Source of the DNA: Andrena cerasifolii
Lineage: Eukaryota > Arthropoda > Insecta > Hymenoptera > Andrenidae
DNA length: 64,000 nucleotides
Direction of reading: 5' to 3'
NCBI RefSeq assembly: GCF_050908995.1
Contig: NC_135119.1
Span: forward strand, 23,155,001 to 23,219,000
In this document: piece after piece, positions 45,466 to 58,402 of the stretch
Position numbering within the stretch: the stretch's first letter is position 1
Layout: each line of letters begins with the position of its first letter
Notes under the pieces: model-generated
Seen by the model: the letters and a program-made list of their open reading frames with translations, nothing else
Told to the model about the DNA's origin: nothing
The model's database searches: none
Position numbers and translations under genes: made by a program

Positions 45466-48440
45466 TTAAGACATCGAGGATTCGTGAAGGCCTGAGGCTT
45501 CTGAGATTTTTGGGGATTTTTAGGAACCAGAAGACTGTGATAAACTCCCAAATATTCTTAATGTGCACTAGCGTTATGTCACAGGCAATAGTAATTGTTT
45601 TAATTCCATTACTCGTTGATATAAAGAGGCCATTAAAAACATCCGGGTGAAAATTAATTAAACGCTCACGGGGTGCGCGAATCACGACGCCAAAGCAACA
45701 CTTGGATCGTACATCGTTAACTAACACAAATGGAAATTCGATTGTCACCAGCGCAGTGGTAAAGACCGTGAAACTGTTAAACCGCTGCCTCAATTAGGGA
45801 GTTGTACGCGCGATCGTCATTCATCAACGACGAAAGCGTTATTAAATGCAACGCGAGAAAACAGCCGCGGCAATTACGCACAAAGGGACAGCCCGTTGAT
45901 CCGTGATACAGCTTGGACCGGACTGGATAGAGGGAAACAATCAGTTACGTCATTTTTCCCAGACTTTAATTGGCAATCTCGCTGGCAACGCGCGAATGAA
46001 TGAGGAAAAAGGGGGGGTTGGCACGAATAGAACGGGTGGAAGTAATTTATTGGCGCCTGTTACTACCTTTTCCCCTAAAACTAGTCACGCATAATTATTG
46101 TCCGGCTGAAGAAACAGTGAGAACAGACACCGAAACCCTCAAACTCTCACACCGACGAAATCTATCTCCCAAGTTCTAGCGCGTAACGCAAACAATTCTA
46201 CGCTTCCAAGTTCGAAAACTTGAACGTTCCTCTCTAACCAAAACACCAGGAAACATCTTCGAGGAGACGCGACCTCGACTCAGCAACGACCAGCTGCGAT
46301 TTAAGAATCACAGCTGGGTCTATAGTGTCCGTTATCTTGCTACCGACGCCTCGCTGCATTGCATTTCAATGGGAGTCGTTAACGCACCCCCGTGACCACT
46401 GACAGCCGCGCGTGGAAGGGATGGGATCGATGATTCGCGGCGGGTATGCAAATCCACGGGATCGTTAAGTTTCGAAATCGCCCCGACGTAATGCCGATGT
46501 TTATTTAATACGATTGCTCGGCCGATAGCCGGCGGGGGGGCGCGCGCGCTTTTCATCCATCAACCGTTTCTTTCGCTGTTATTAAGAACAAAGATGCGGT
46601 CGCGGGATAAGAGGAGAGTGGTACTCGGAAAGTGGAGACCGGTTATTACATCATTACGCGTGATATATAGCGGCCGGGGGTGGCGCGGTATTAATCACGC
46701 CCGCCAGAGATAAATTTCGATGCAATCGGGACGTGTGCACGCGTGTATATGCAGGTTCGCCCGTGACGATAACCCGGCTGAAAATACGCGGCCGCGTTTC
46801 GTTAATTTATTTCCACCGCGGACCGCCGCATTAAGGGGAGGTGGGTCGAGTCGGGTGACGCCGGGGAAACACGCTTTTAAGCGACCCGCGACACGCTTTA
46901 ACGACGACAAAGTAATTGTAATGTTTCTTCTTCTCCTGCCTCTGGCGGGGACTCGGAACACCGCGGGTCCCCGTGCTTTTCAACGGGCCATCCGTCTTCC
47001 CCGCGAATATTTAGTGAGATTTCTTGGACATCCTCCCTTCTAATCCCCCGCGAAAAGTAAACGAATTTAAACCCGCAAGTAACAGCGATAATAACTCTTT
47101 AACCACGCGATTAGGGAGATTCGGTCAGCTTACCGAAGCTACAGAAACAAGAATCACCGGGTTTATTAAGCGCAACGATCACAGGAATCGCTCCAGCGTG
47201 TCCCATCGAAGGGAATGCGATAATTACTCGTCCCCCGTGACTATCGGATTCCATTCATTATCGCGGGGCGAACGGATTCCTCCTCAAAGCGCCTCGGATA
47301 TCGACCAGTAACAATGGGAGTTTTAAAACGCGAGGCCGGTCCTCGGCGGCGGGCTACGTTGTAATTACTTCGCTCGATAAATGTTTTCAGAACCGGCGAC
47401 GAGGGTGGGAAAAGTGGCGGTGGCTGGTTTCCACTGAATCCCCATACTCGCCTTACCCGCGGACGCGTGTTATTTTTAAAACTACTGTGCCCACGTCCAC
47501 CCTAACCAACCGACCCTCTTCCCTCCGAGCTCCGTACCCTTGCAGTCTCTTTCGTTTTCCTCCTGGTAGCGGGTGGATACATTGAGCACCTTTTAACGAC
47601 ACGCCAGGCACGAGCGTGCTTTCATGAATTATACATTCGGTTTACCTTACCGGTTCGTATAATTCTCCGTCATTAAATGCTCGCGCGCATAAACTTTATC
47701 GCTTTTGAACCGCGTGCGCGCTCCTTCCGCGGCCAGACGTTTTACTGCCAGACGTTACGGCGAAAACACCGCCGAACTGTGTTTGTTTATCTGACAGACG
47801 TTTTCGTTGTTGCGCCGACAGGAGAGACAGGGAGGTTATTACAAAATTGCGCGGGGGAGGGGGAAGGACGGCTGAAACGAGCGATCGTAATTACACGCTG
47901 CATTGGAAATTGTAATCCGGTTGCGTCTCATTCTTCACCGGAGAGAAACAAGCTTGCAGGATTACTGAGCAGCTGCGAAACAGCACGGTGCCCTGCCCCT
48001 TGCGGCTGCAACGTTTTTACCTGCTCCCCCGTTACGATCGCAGAAGCACGTTCAATGAAAAGATCAGACGTTCCTCTTGCTTTCCATTCGCGACGCTTAG
48101 TATTCCGCGTTTTGCGCGAGCCTTTCAACCTTGCTGCTCGCAAAGTTGCATGGAATTAAGAGCTAGTAGTCTGTGACTGTGCACAGTCAGACCGTATTCT
48201 TCCTCGGAACAACAGCGTCTTGCTGCTTCTTTGGGGACTTCTGTTTCAACGTTGCTCTTCGTCCTTCTACCGTAGAATTCATCAGCGTCGGTTGTCGAGT
48301 CACTCTAACACGTTTGTCCAAATCCCATCACATTTTTGGAATGAAAAGCTACGGGACTTTAAGGATAAGCAAAGCGTAAAGTTCCTTTTGAAATCTAGTC
48401 TTTCTACGATTCTATGCCCTCCACTGATCCACGCGAAGCT
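45466..48440. other. Gene-free tract, CpG-rich in the middle
   Basis: No gene was recognised. Frames of 88-160 codons (for example 47677-48159) have no motif. ATG 46921 begins a short hydrophobic run (MFLLLLPLAG) in a 40-codon frame without a good donor. I do not call it. Confidence 0.4.
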
Positions 48441-48582
48441 AATTGAAGAGTCCTTGTAGAAAAATTGTGAGTACCAAAATTAAAAGAGAATACTAATACT
48501 GTAAAATAGAATAGTAATACTATAGAATAGAATTTAATTTTTGGCACTTAGATACTGTGTTTTCTACAAGGACTCTTCAATT
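48441..48582. mobile_element. 142-bp MITE with perfect 23-bp terminal inverted repeats
   Basis: The ends begin AATTGAAGAGTCCTTGTAGA and are exact reverse complements over 23 bp. The interior is AT-rich with an AATACTAATACT-like tandem motif. No target duplication is apparent (flanks GAAGCT and CCGAAA), so the superfamily is unknown. Confidence 0.75.
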
Positions 48583-49386
48583 CCGAAACGAAGGAAGGCT
48601 TTTGAAACTGTTGAAATCGAAAGGAAAAAAAAGGGCTCTTTATTTGTCCGCAGAAATTTGAACGACCTCGGGAGGATTTGGTGAGCGAGTAAAGCTTTCT
48701 ACCACCATCGCACCCTTGGAACCTATCTTTATCCCCTTCCTCTTCGTTCTCTTTCTGTCACCATTTTTTGCAAACTCTCAGACTAGGGAAAAACCTCTCC
48801 CCCGGACTGCCAGTAACAGACACTAAGTATGCAGATGAAAAATACACCACTTTTCCACTGGTCTTCGCCATTTTCTCACGTCTCGGACCTGAACCAGACG
48901 AATCACTGTCTGACGCAACAAACGAGCCCCACATTATTTTTACGGGACGCTCGCGTATTTCCCCCGAGATGTCTGAGGACCGTTATCCTTGCCATTTTTT
49001 CCTCCGCCGGCGGGTCTCCCGACCTTCTGCGAGCTTTTGCCACATTCCGCCGTTTTATACGCCCGGCATTCCTGCGGTTCCATTCACTTTGGATTTGTTG
49101 CGGGCACCTTCCTCCCAGCGTGTGCTCCGAAACGCGAATTCGGCTAATTCAGGAGGTTAAAATCTCTATTTTCAACTTTGCGCACAACGTGTTTACCGTT
49201 GTTCAATCTCGACACTGGTTTTTAAGAGGATTCGATTGGAAATAAGTGTTACCTGGTGCCCGTAAGGGAGGATTCTCGTCTAACAGCCCTAAAAGTAACA
49301 GTTATTTAAGATTTTTTTTTTGGAAAACACTGTTCGTCATATTGGATTAAACTCTTTTGGGATGTACGGAGGCATCTTTAAACTTG
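48583..49386. other. Unique intergenic DNA
   Basis: Two overlapping plus-strand frames (130 and 138 codons at 48768-49245) show no domain. The second part is AT-rich. No gene was called. Confidence 0.4.
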
Positions 49387-49871
49387 CAGAATTTTTTTTT
49401 TTGCTTAGGTCGATCCTTCTTATTATTTATTAATTATTGTGGAATCTTATCCACCTCTTCGACCATGTAACTCCTGTTGACGGGATATGTGGCACCTATC
49501 ACAGTCTTCTGATTGCAAAAAGAATAGAAGTTTCTTAAAGTTAGATAGTTTACGCTGGAATTGGTCCAGTTTAAAGACAAAAAAAGAAATATTGAAAGAG
49601 TTATAGCGTTTGAAAGAAAAAGTATGTTTTTCCTTAGACAAATTTCTCATATTACTCTTTATATCGACGAAAAAAGTATTATAAATAAAAACTGAAATTA
49701 AAATTATAGGTCCAGGCCCAGCGGAAATTATTTCACTTTAAGAAAAATCACTTCTTTTCGTAATTAGATGAATGTGGCAGGTGCTACACCTGACGACAAC
49801 ATCGTTGAAGAAGTTAACACGATTCCACAATAATTAATAAATAATAAGAAGGATCGACATAAAAAAATTCT
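49387..49871. repeat. Fold-back element, arms about 95-110 bp
   Basis: The left arm (49387-49496) contains GTCGATCCTTCTTATTATTT and GAATC. The right arm (49779-49871) is its reverse complement, including AATAATAAGAAGGATCGAC. The loop of nearly 300 bp is AT-rich with one 67-codon minus-strand frame lacking any motif. Ends AGAATTTTTTT and AAAAAAATTCT are palindromic. It probably is a MITE; no target duplication was resolved. Confidence 0.75.
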
Positions 49872-49948
49872 AAAATTAAGAAGTCACCGGATTTTTGTAG
49901 CGCACAAAATGGTCTGGGTTAAAAAAATTCGGTGACTTCTTAATTTTT
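49870..49948. repeat. Compact hairpin abutting the fold-back element
   Basis: Arms TTAAGAAGTCACCGG and CGGTGACTTCTTAA with flanking A/T runs are separated by about 24 bp, so the RNA or single strand would form a stem of about 25 bp. The sequence is not one of the conserved insect microRNAs I can recall. Confidence 0.7.
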
Positions 49949-49979
49949 TATAAAAATCTCGAATTTTTACGGACCCTAT

Positions 49980-50238
49980 AAGAGGTTTGCCCCGAAAGGG
50001 CACACGTTTTACACATCCTGTAATTTTTTCCAAGTCGATCTGAACCTCAATTCGTTCGCAGCCAGGAAAAAATGAAGAGAAAAAAATATTCGAGAAAAAC
50101 GCGTTTACCGCTTGACGTTTTTAGCTGCCAAATCTACAATTTAGCGAATTTTACTGTAAACCAAGCGGCATTTTATTCAGAAAAGATAGTACTCTCTAAA
50201 AATGCAATAAAAATCGATTTTTCGACTGCCTAGCCCCC
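49980..50238. mobile_element. End of a TTAA element related to 41324-42498
   Basis: Ends CGACTGCCTAGCCCCC before TTAA (50239-50242). Over about 200 bp it matches the reverse complement of 41330-41600 (for example the block AAGCGGCATTTTATTC). The other end of this copy could not be located. The sequence right of the TTAA (GGGGATATTCCAGTC) may begin a further TTAA element without a visible partner. Confidence 0.6.
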
Positions 50239-50242
50239 TTAA

Positions 50243-53200
50243 GGGGATATTCCAGTCTAGAGCCCGTACAAATAGGCGATCCTTAGGAATTAATTAAAGG
50301 AAAACTACCGCAGAAAATTTAATGAGATTTTTTGCATTGTATTAAGAAAGTCTTACACTATAAAAATATATTTTTTCCTGTGATTAATCATTGCAAATGG
50401 TAGGTAGGTACTAGAGCTCCCTTTCTCACCCCTCATCTGATTATTCGATCTGACTATTCGAGTGTTTCATTCAATAATATCTAATGTTAACCTAGCCGAT
50501 AAACCTGTACGGCCAATCCCTGCCAAGTTTGAAAGCAGTGCCAGCCCCTGTCACCAACCTAATAGGTTAGGAAACCCGTGCTAGTCTAAACTCAATTATT
50601 GGGAAGATCTAGTCACAGCTGGCTCAATCCACGTTCCCCCAACTTCGACTACATAGCTTTGGAAAGCGAAGGGGAATCCATACCCTGACACAGCTCTACG
50701 TTGCAAACAGAAGATACCTTTATTCACCCTCCTTCCCCATTAAGGGTGAGGTTGTTGAGCCTCTTGCAAGGTCTCAACATAGGTGAGCCGGCTCAGGTAC
50801 CCCAGGATCGCCGGTTCCCGTCTCGAGGACATGTTTCAAGGAGAATCACCCATGAAACGAGCCCCAAGCCCTGGGGGTCGTTACCACTAACGGAGTTTCC
50901 TTAAAATCTCGCAATTGCCGTCTCGCACTCTGCCCAGCGAAGAAACCGGCGACCCTGGCAAAGTGGATAAACAATCCGTGAATCGATCAATTACTTGCAC
51001 GTTCGTCGATGGTGTTCTGCGGGCGGGACGCGCGATAAATCGATCCGAGTGGCGATAAAAGTCAGCGGACGGCGGGGGAGAGTTCGCTGGCCGTCTTAAA
51101 CGAGAGGATTTAAAGCGCTCGCGCCGGGGGTAATGGAACGGACAATTTCTCTCTCGCGAACGTCCTCGCGTGGCGGTCTCGATCCTGCAGGAGAACGCGC
51201 GGAGTTAACGACCCCGATATAGATTTCCAGGGGCCGCGGTACTCGTTCGGGCCGCGCTCCTGCGAAACGTAAACCGGCATAATGAGAGTAACAACGACGG
51301 CACCCCGGCAATACGCGTACGTTTGTCTAGCAATTACGCGAATTTGCACGCGACGCCACGCGTGTGCATCGCTACGTGTTTCGCTGAGTAACGAACAGCT
51401 AACTTCCAGGGGGGGTGGTGTAAGACGTTCTAAACTATTATGGAGGGAAGAGAGTAAACGGGTGGTTTGCGGCGCGGTGAAAATTCTTAATTAAATAATG
51501 GGCGCGTTTCAAACTATTACCGCAGATAAGGCGGCTCTCGGTGATGCAAACGTGCGCCACTACGATTTCGACTTTTAACAGCTAGGAATTAACGCCCAGT
51601 GACTTCGTGCTCCATTCAAATTCCACGCGTATTCTTCGAAGCTGTTCGAACGTGCGTGTATGCACGCTGGAAATCGATCCTTGCATCTCGATAAGCGGGC
51701 CGATCTCTATTCAGATCACTTATCATGCACGCTCCCACGCGCCCCACTATTGTTGCTTCGATTATACTAAATCCTGTTTAACGTATGTATCCAGACATGT
51801 TATACCGTAATTCCGCGGAATTACAGGAAGTTGTAAATCTGGTTAGCGCCAATGTCGCGACGATATTCCATCGGATGCCGTGCGTCAAATTAATGCGGTG
51901 CAACCTATTCGACTGACGGGTTAGGATAGCAAGATGATCGGAGATCAGATACGCATCGATTTAATAGATTAAGTAGTGGCTCGATGTAATTGGCACGCGT
52001 GAACTCCTGGCGCCGGATCTTATTTACTTGAACTCCAAATGAATTTCATTAAGTGCCAAGGCGGTGCTCAGTAATCCCCTTGAAAAAAATCACGCCTTCC
52101 TGCGTAACTCGCCGGAGAGTTCGGCGAACAGAATTTTCCAGCAAGCTGGCGAGAGTTTTCAGGGAAATTGAGATATTTCGCGAAAGTAACGCGACAACGG
52201 CCGAGGTGACGTTGGATTCTGTCATTTTACAAATTCCTCGGATCCGCCGACGCTTACGGGGAACTACGCGAAACCTTCCCGATTCCACGGAAAACTTTCA
52301 TCAAAATTCGAGTTAGGAAACATGATAGCGGTGTATGTAGCGCTGGAATCCCGCGAGTTTCAGAAATTTCCCCGCGTTTCCTGGATAATGTCCCGAATTA
52401 AAACTTTCGTCATCCCGCGGAAAACTTTGGCCCAAAATCGATACTGCCTATTGGAAAAGTATCCCGGCACGCAGTTCCGGCAATTTCTCGAAATCCGGAG
52501 CACCTCAGGCCCCCGACGAAATTACGCGTACCGAAATATCGGATTACGTACGTGGAACCGCTCTCCCTTCCCAGTATTCAATTGTCTCGTCGCGCGAGGG
52601 TAACGCAAAGACCCTGCAGAAATCTAAATTCTCAAAGCTCCGACAGAAGAGGAGCCTTACAATTTCAATTCAGTTATCCAAGGGCATCGCCATCCTCTGC
52701 TTTACATTTTCGTTGAAACGTAAAAACGGAGAGCATCTACTAGCGATGAAATCGATTCCCCTTAAATCCAGCATACGCGGGGGCTAGTTTTTCTTCATTT
52801 TAGAAGGACTTCCCGCTTTAATATTGATTTTCAACGTAATAAAACCCTAAATCTTAGACTTTTTTGCTACCTACAGATAAATTTATGTTTAAACTTTAAG
52901 GAAGAATTTTGAAAAGTTGAAAATAAGTATAACTTAATTACTTATAAGATATGGAAAAATAAGGTAACTGGAAACCAGTTTTTGATTATCTAAAATACAT
53001 GGGAACTAATTTGTCATCACGAAAAAAAACATAACGACAACGCGCAAAGACAAATTATTATGATTTATATCCTCTAAAGCTGACTGACTTTTAAATCTTC
53101 TTTGCTATACTTTTTCTACCTCTTCTTCTTTGTACTTGCCATTTTGGGTTAAGTCCAACACATGTCTGAACAAACCTATGTGTTATTCATGTGATCAAAA

Positions 53201-56200
53201 TATTAGTTATACTTAATATTATATAAAAAATTGAAACTAAATAACGATGACTGACTTTTAAATCAAGATGATATATATAATACAAAAATTCTTGCCTTAC
53301 ATCGTAAGTAAACTATTTAATAATCAAAATGTATGAAAATAAGCTTTAACAATTGCAAAAGCGTGAAAGAAATCAGCTGTATCGCCGATGGTGCTCCCTT
53401 ACTCCGATCAATAAGAGATGGCATCCAATAAGTCCTTATACATATAATGTTATTGTGCCGGAATAATCACAAAACTGAGTTTCTCTCTCTGTAAAAGAGT
53501 TTTTTTTATTTTATTGTTTATGTTCTTATTTACAACTATTTACAACGCTTACCTGTAAAAGAGAAACGACATTAAATGTCAATTATTCCCCAATTACAAT
53601 CTCTATTTCCTGTTGTCCTTTTAATTCGTGGAGCTTTGTCGTTGCACTGGTGTTTACTCCTTAGTCTTTCTAACCTCCTCAGCCAACGCGCCGTGAGTGC
53701 GCGGGCTAATTTAAAAGGGAGTACCCTATACTTTCTTTACATACATTTAAATTCACGAAAACTCACAATAGTAACTGCTTTCACATATAACACACGTGGT
53801 CTTGAATTGTCAATTTTGATTTTAGAAATAATTTCAAACAATTATTACGTCGAACACGTAAAAGCTAAAACGATTTCTTTCATAAACAGATAAAAAATTA
53901 GTGCCTGATCTAGAAGCGAGCCGTTGGTCCCGGCGAGGCGTATCTCGCGATCAGGTCGATCCCTGGCGCCGCTGGAAATATTAATCGTCCCGTAAAATCC
54001 ACTGGGGCGCGATCCTGGAAGAGATAAGAGGCTGCGGGGCTGTGCCTGATTGGAATCGCGGACCTGTTTTCCAGCCGAAAAATCGCGGGGATGGGACGTT
54101 GCGGCCTGTGTCGTGTCTGAATCAGATAGCGATGTAATTGGCCGTTATCGGGGCTGGAACGCAGGCTAGTACGTCTCGTCGTGTTCTCGGGTCAGCGTTC
54201 AAGTTTACCCCGTTTAACCCTTTCGCCCTCTTACGCAACAAGCCGCTTCTGGCGCGGACCGTGTCCCGGTCGCTCCCTCCCCCGAAGGGTCGGCGTTACG
54301 TTAATTAGCATAGATAATGGAGCGGGCTACTGTGCACGCGTGCAACGCGGTACGCTTTCGCCCGGGGAACAAAAGCGGCGGGGGGCGAGATAAGTAGAGT
54401 CGGTCTGTGCGCGGTCAGCCAAGCGGATAAGTAGATGGAGACGGTCGGATGCTACCGGGTGATCGTTCAGCACGGTCCGTGCTCTGTTCTCCGGTTGATG
54501 GGCCTGGCGGAATTCTCGGGCAAAGATCGAGCATTGATGGAGAACACGTTGGGGAAATAATGAGCGAGGATCTGGGTCGAAGGGGGTTGAATTAGTGGAA
54601 ACGTGTGGAGATGCACGCACAGATTATGAGATTGCTGATACGCTTCATTGAGAAGGTGTGATTGACTGTTACACGAACGTCAGGTTTAATTAATAACTCG
54701 TTGCGTATGAAATATTATTCCAAAGGGATGGCGCAACGGATCGCTGCCACGAATTTTCACGAATATCCATTGAAGTCCGCTGAAACGTATGAAATTTCAC
54801 TTTGGTAGCAGAAATTCCCGTAAGTTTGCCATTGTCGCTGACAATCGATGTTCCAAAAAATTCTCATATAACGTGCCAGATCCATGCGTGTCGCGTTAAA
54901 TTCATTATAATGCCGTGAAACGCGGATTGGGTAATGCTATTACTGGCATTAAAGCCATTACTGGTTTCGCATGGTTACGTTCAATAATATTCGTTGCATT
55001 AGCTGGAACACAATTACAAATATTGTGCATTATACATAGAATACCGGCGCGATAATTAATTCTCAGGCGGCTTTAAAGCACTTTCTCGTCTCGTAAATTC
55101 GTATTAATTCCCGCGGCTGTGTCCCAGCGATATTTGTTATTTCACGTACCGATAAGCTCGCGGGGACCCTCTGTTCCCGAAGACTTTTTCGCGGGCAATG
55201 TTGCGCGGCACATTTTGTCGCAGTTGGGGTGGAGTTTGACCCGTTTTTGGCCCGCGCGCAGATAAGTGGAACGAGGGCACCGCTGGTCAGCCAAGTAGAT
55301 AAGCGACGCGGGACAGGCTGGAATCGATTGCATATCTAAACTGAAGCGGGACGGTGGCTCTTTTGTCGTTTCAACGGCGGCAAAGGGGGACTCGTGAAAG
55401 GTCTGTAATTACGTTCGCGCGAGTCACGACGCGTCGTCGCTTCTCCTTTCGCGATATGGCAGGCGAATTCCTGAACGATAAACGTGCCGATTGAATCGCG
55501 ACAGGAATGGTACGATGGTGCTGCGGAGAAGAAGATAACGAGCTTTCAAAGACGATTAACTCGGGCGCCGCGTCGATCGGGAGCGCAGAGGTGGCTCGCG
55601 TCATGGAATTAAATTATTGTTAATAATAAGGGAAGGCGAGCGTGCACGCGTTGCTCAAAGCGGTTTACACGCGCCCGTGCGCGTTTAATATCAATAAAAC
55701 GGGAAGCGCGGTGCCGCGGAATATCATTACGCGGCATGTTAAATGGAAATCGAATGGACTTTTTCAGAAGAGCGAAGCTGACCACGCGGATGATACGCGA
55801 ATAGCTTGAATACGGTTTTGCAAAGTGACGTCCGGCTAACGGGCGCAAATAAATGGTAGCGGACACGCGACTCGCGAGTAATTACTTCCTATGCAATAAT
55901 TTGCCCTTTTATGCTGTCGATAGAACCGATAACGGTTCATTAATGTACCCACTGACACCGGGGCTAATGATTTCGTTAATTTTGCAGGACACGGTGTAAA
56001 CGAATTCTCGAGATTCGATTTGTTGTTCCACATAATGACAGGTCTGTTCTCTTTCCTCGTGCCTTTTAACTGTATCCCGTATTCTGCTTGTACAGAAAGT
56101 GATTGCTTTTTGCTGACAGCAGTGAATCTAATTGTAAGAACAGAATTACATATTTGTAAAGCGCGCCAAGCGACAAGACGTTCGCCGTGGAGCGTCTGGT

Positions 56201-57339
56201 CGAAAACAGTGGACGATCGAGGTAGGCCTCCGCCGACTCGTCGATTAAAGTAGCTGTTGCTAACTAGCCGAACGAACGACACGCCTGCGTTTCATTAACC
56301 TTCCCCGATTCCCTTGCACAATCTAATATTCAATCGACAAAGCTACACGCTTGCGAAGTCCTTCCAACCCCCGAAAGCGAATCGCCAACGATCAAACAGA
56401 ACGCACGAATTTCATTAATCAACGTCGCCATTGAATCCCAATCACGATTAAGCGCTCACCGCACGTTCTTCGTTTCTTCTTCCTCGCCCGAAACTCTTCC
56501 CCTATCGACCTCCAACCCTGCTCGTCCCAGCCACCTGGAAACCCGAACGAAATCCAACGTTTTGATCCCCCAAGCGGATGCAAAACTCTGCCTCCGCTTC
56601 TGCATGCCTGTCCCCATATTTACGGCGCGATCTCTCTCATCCGCCGTGAAACAAACAGCCAGCCGCCCGGGGCTTCCGCCTCGCCGGCGTAAACTTGAAA
56701 GCTATCGATTTATTCCGCGCGCGTCTTCATTTACCCCCGAGCGCGGCGCCTGTCGAAATATTTGACGACGAGGCGAGCCGCGTCGTATAATTTGCCGAGG
56801 TGAAAGGTGGGAAAACGAGCGACCCACAGCCGCCGGCGCATCCCCCGCGGGCCATCCCGCTCGATCGGGATGCGTTCTCGCGTCATTACGCTTCCAAAGG
56901 GATGGCGCGACCCAGAACAGCCCTTCTTGGCTGCTTCGAGGCACGGTCAGCCTCGCGAGGGCAAGCCTCGGACCAGCGCGTGGAAAAGGAACGGAGTCGA
57001 ATAGAATGCTAGCGACGACGGAAGCTCAGCGGTAAATTGTGTCACGGAGAGGGATTCCGGGGGCTGTTTCTATCCTGTTCTTGTTATTACGACGACATCG
57101 CGAAATTGTAATGCTTCTGGGACCCGACCTGTGGTGCTACAATGTCCCGATGTCGCGCATATGACAGTCGTCTTTAGGGGAGGGTATCTTCAAGGGTTTA
57201 GGATATGTTGGGGTTCTCTGCGATCAGGGTAGAACTGTGTGGAATGTAGAAAACGAGGGAGACTGAACTAATGGGAATGTCTACCTTGCTTTCGTGGCTA
57301 CTTCTTCCCGTTATTTTCAGCCGCCCATTCTGATGATTT
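50243..57339. other. Gene-free tract: low-CpG block, then CpG-rich DNA, AT-rich block, CpG-rich DNA
   Basis: 50400-50940 is low in CpG and differs from its surroundings, probably old repeat. 51000-52620 is CpG-rich with overlapping frames of up to 93 codons. 52750-53900 is AT-rich; TGACTGACTTTTAAATC occurs twice (near 53080 and 53247) and CTGTAAAAGAG twice (near 53491 and 53554). 53930-57100 is CpG-rich, with minus-strand frames of up to 148 codons (55836-56282) and no motif. No gene was called. Confidence 0.4.
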
Positions 57340-58402
57340 CACTGTCCAACAAAATTAAACTTTTCTTCTGTTCTGTAACATTCGATAGTCGTTTCTTATA
57401 GATTTTTGTGCGCTGAAAACGAATCTGCAAACCGTTTATCGTCATCGCCCTCAGTTTTTGAGAAATTCGATTTTGAAAATAAAATGCAAATTTTCAAATT
57501 TGAACATCTTTTATGTTCAAACTATAATAGTTATTCGGTTGCATGATCTGTGAAATTATTCTATGTACCATCGCAAACACAACGATATAAGTTATTATTG
57601 AATTATAAGCATTTAAATATGTTTAAATAACGATCAAAGGGAAAAGGACACCCGAAATGCATCGATTTTGGCAGATATCTTGCTATATATTTTAAAAACT
57701 AAGGGCCTAGGAGAAAATTTAACTGCTCCACGCGATGCAGCAGAAATTTTTCTTTCGGAAACCACCAACAGAAGTGGTAAGTCACGTTTTGTTTTCAATA
57801 CAGAAGCGAAATAGTTTGGCAAAACGTGCGGCGTCGACAGTGGTAGTCAAAGGCGGCGCGCGATACACTGCCGCTCAGCGTCACACAATCGCTTAACGCG
57901 CGTGACTACCACTGTCGACGCCGCACGTTTTGCCAAACTATTTCGCTTCTGTATTGAAAACCAAATGTGTCTTACCACTTCTGTTGACGCTTCCCGAAGG
58001 AAAATTATCCGCTGCATCGCGTGGAATGGTCAGATTTTCTCCTAGACCCTCATTTTTGTAAATAAATTTAAAAACATCTGCAAAAGAGGGTGCATTTCGG
58101 GTGTTCTTTTCACTTTGATCGTTGTTTAAACATATTTAAATGTTCATAATGCACCAATAACTTATATCGCTGTAATCAGGAGGGTTTACAGAATAATTTG
58201 ACGCAACAAGCAACCGAATAACTATTACTGTTTCGACACAAAAGATGTTGAAAGTTGAAAATTTGCATTTTTTTTTTAAAATCGAATTTCTCAAAAACTG
58301 AGGGTGATGGCGACAAACGGTTTGCGGATTCGTCTTCAGCGCACGAAAATCTATAAGAGGCGGCTGTTGAATGTTACAGACCAAAATGGCTGTTGAACAG
58401 TG
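57340..58402. mobile_element. 1.06-kb fold-back element, arms about 500 bp
   Basis: Left arm 57340-57849 and right arm 57903-58402 are reverse complements across nearly their full length, separated by a 53-bp loop. The termini are CACTGTCCAACA and TGTTGAACAGTG. The 58 bp next to the loop on each side are identical, including GCGGCGTCGACAGTGGTAGT. Farther out the arms differ by scattered substitutions and small gaps. No target duplication is clear (flanks GATGATTT and TTACTAAA). The frames inside carry no motif. The CACTG terminus could fit several DNA-transposon superfamilies. I leave it unassigned. Confidence 0.85.

Noticed and set aside
46921..47043. Short signal-peptide-like frame (MFLLLLPLAG)
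   Set aside because: It runs to a stop without a convincing donor, and the start context is weak.
57340..58402. CRISPR-like or bacterial repeat interpretation of the inverted repeat
   Set aside because: There is one large inverted pair, no regularly spaced direct repeats, and the context is eukaryotic.
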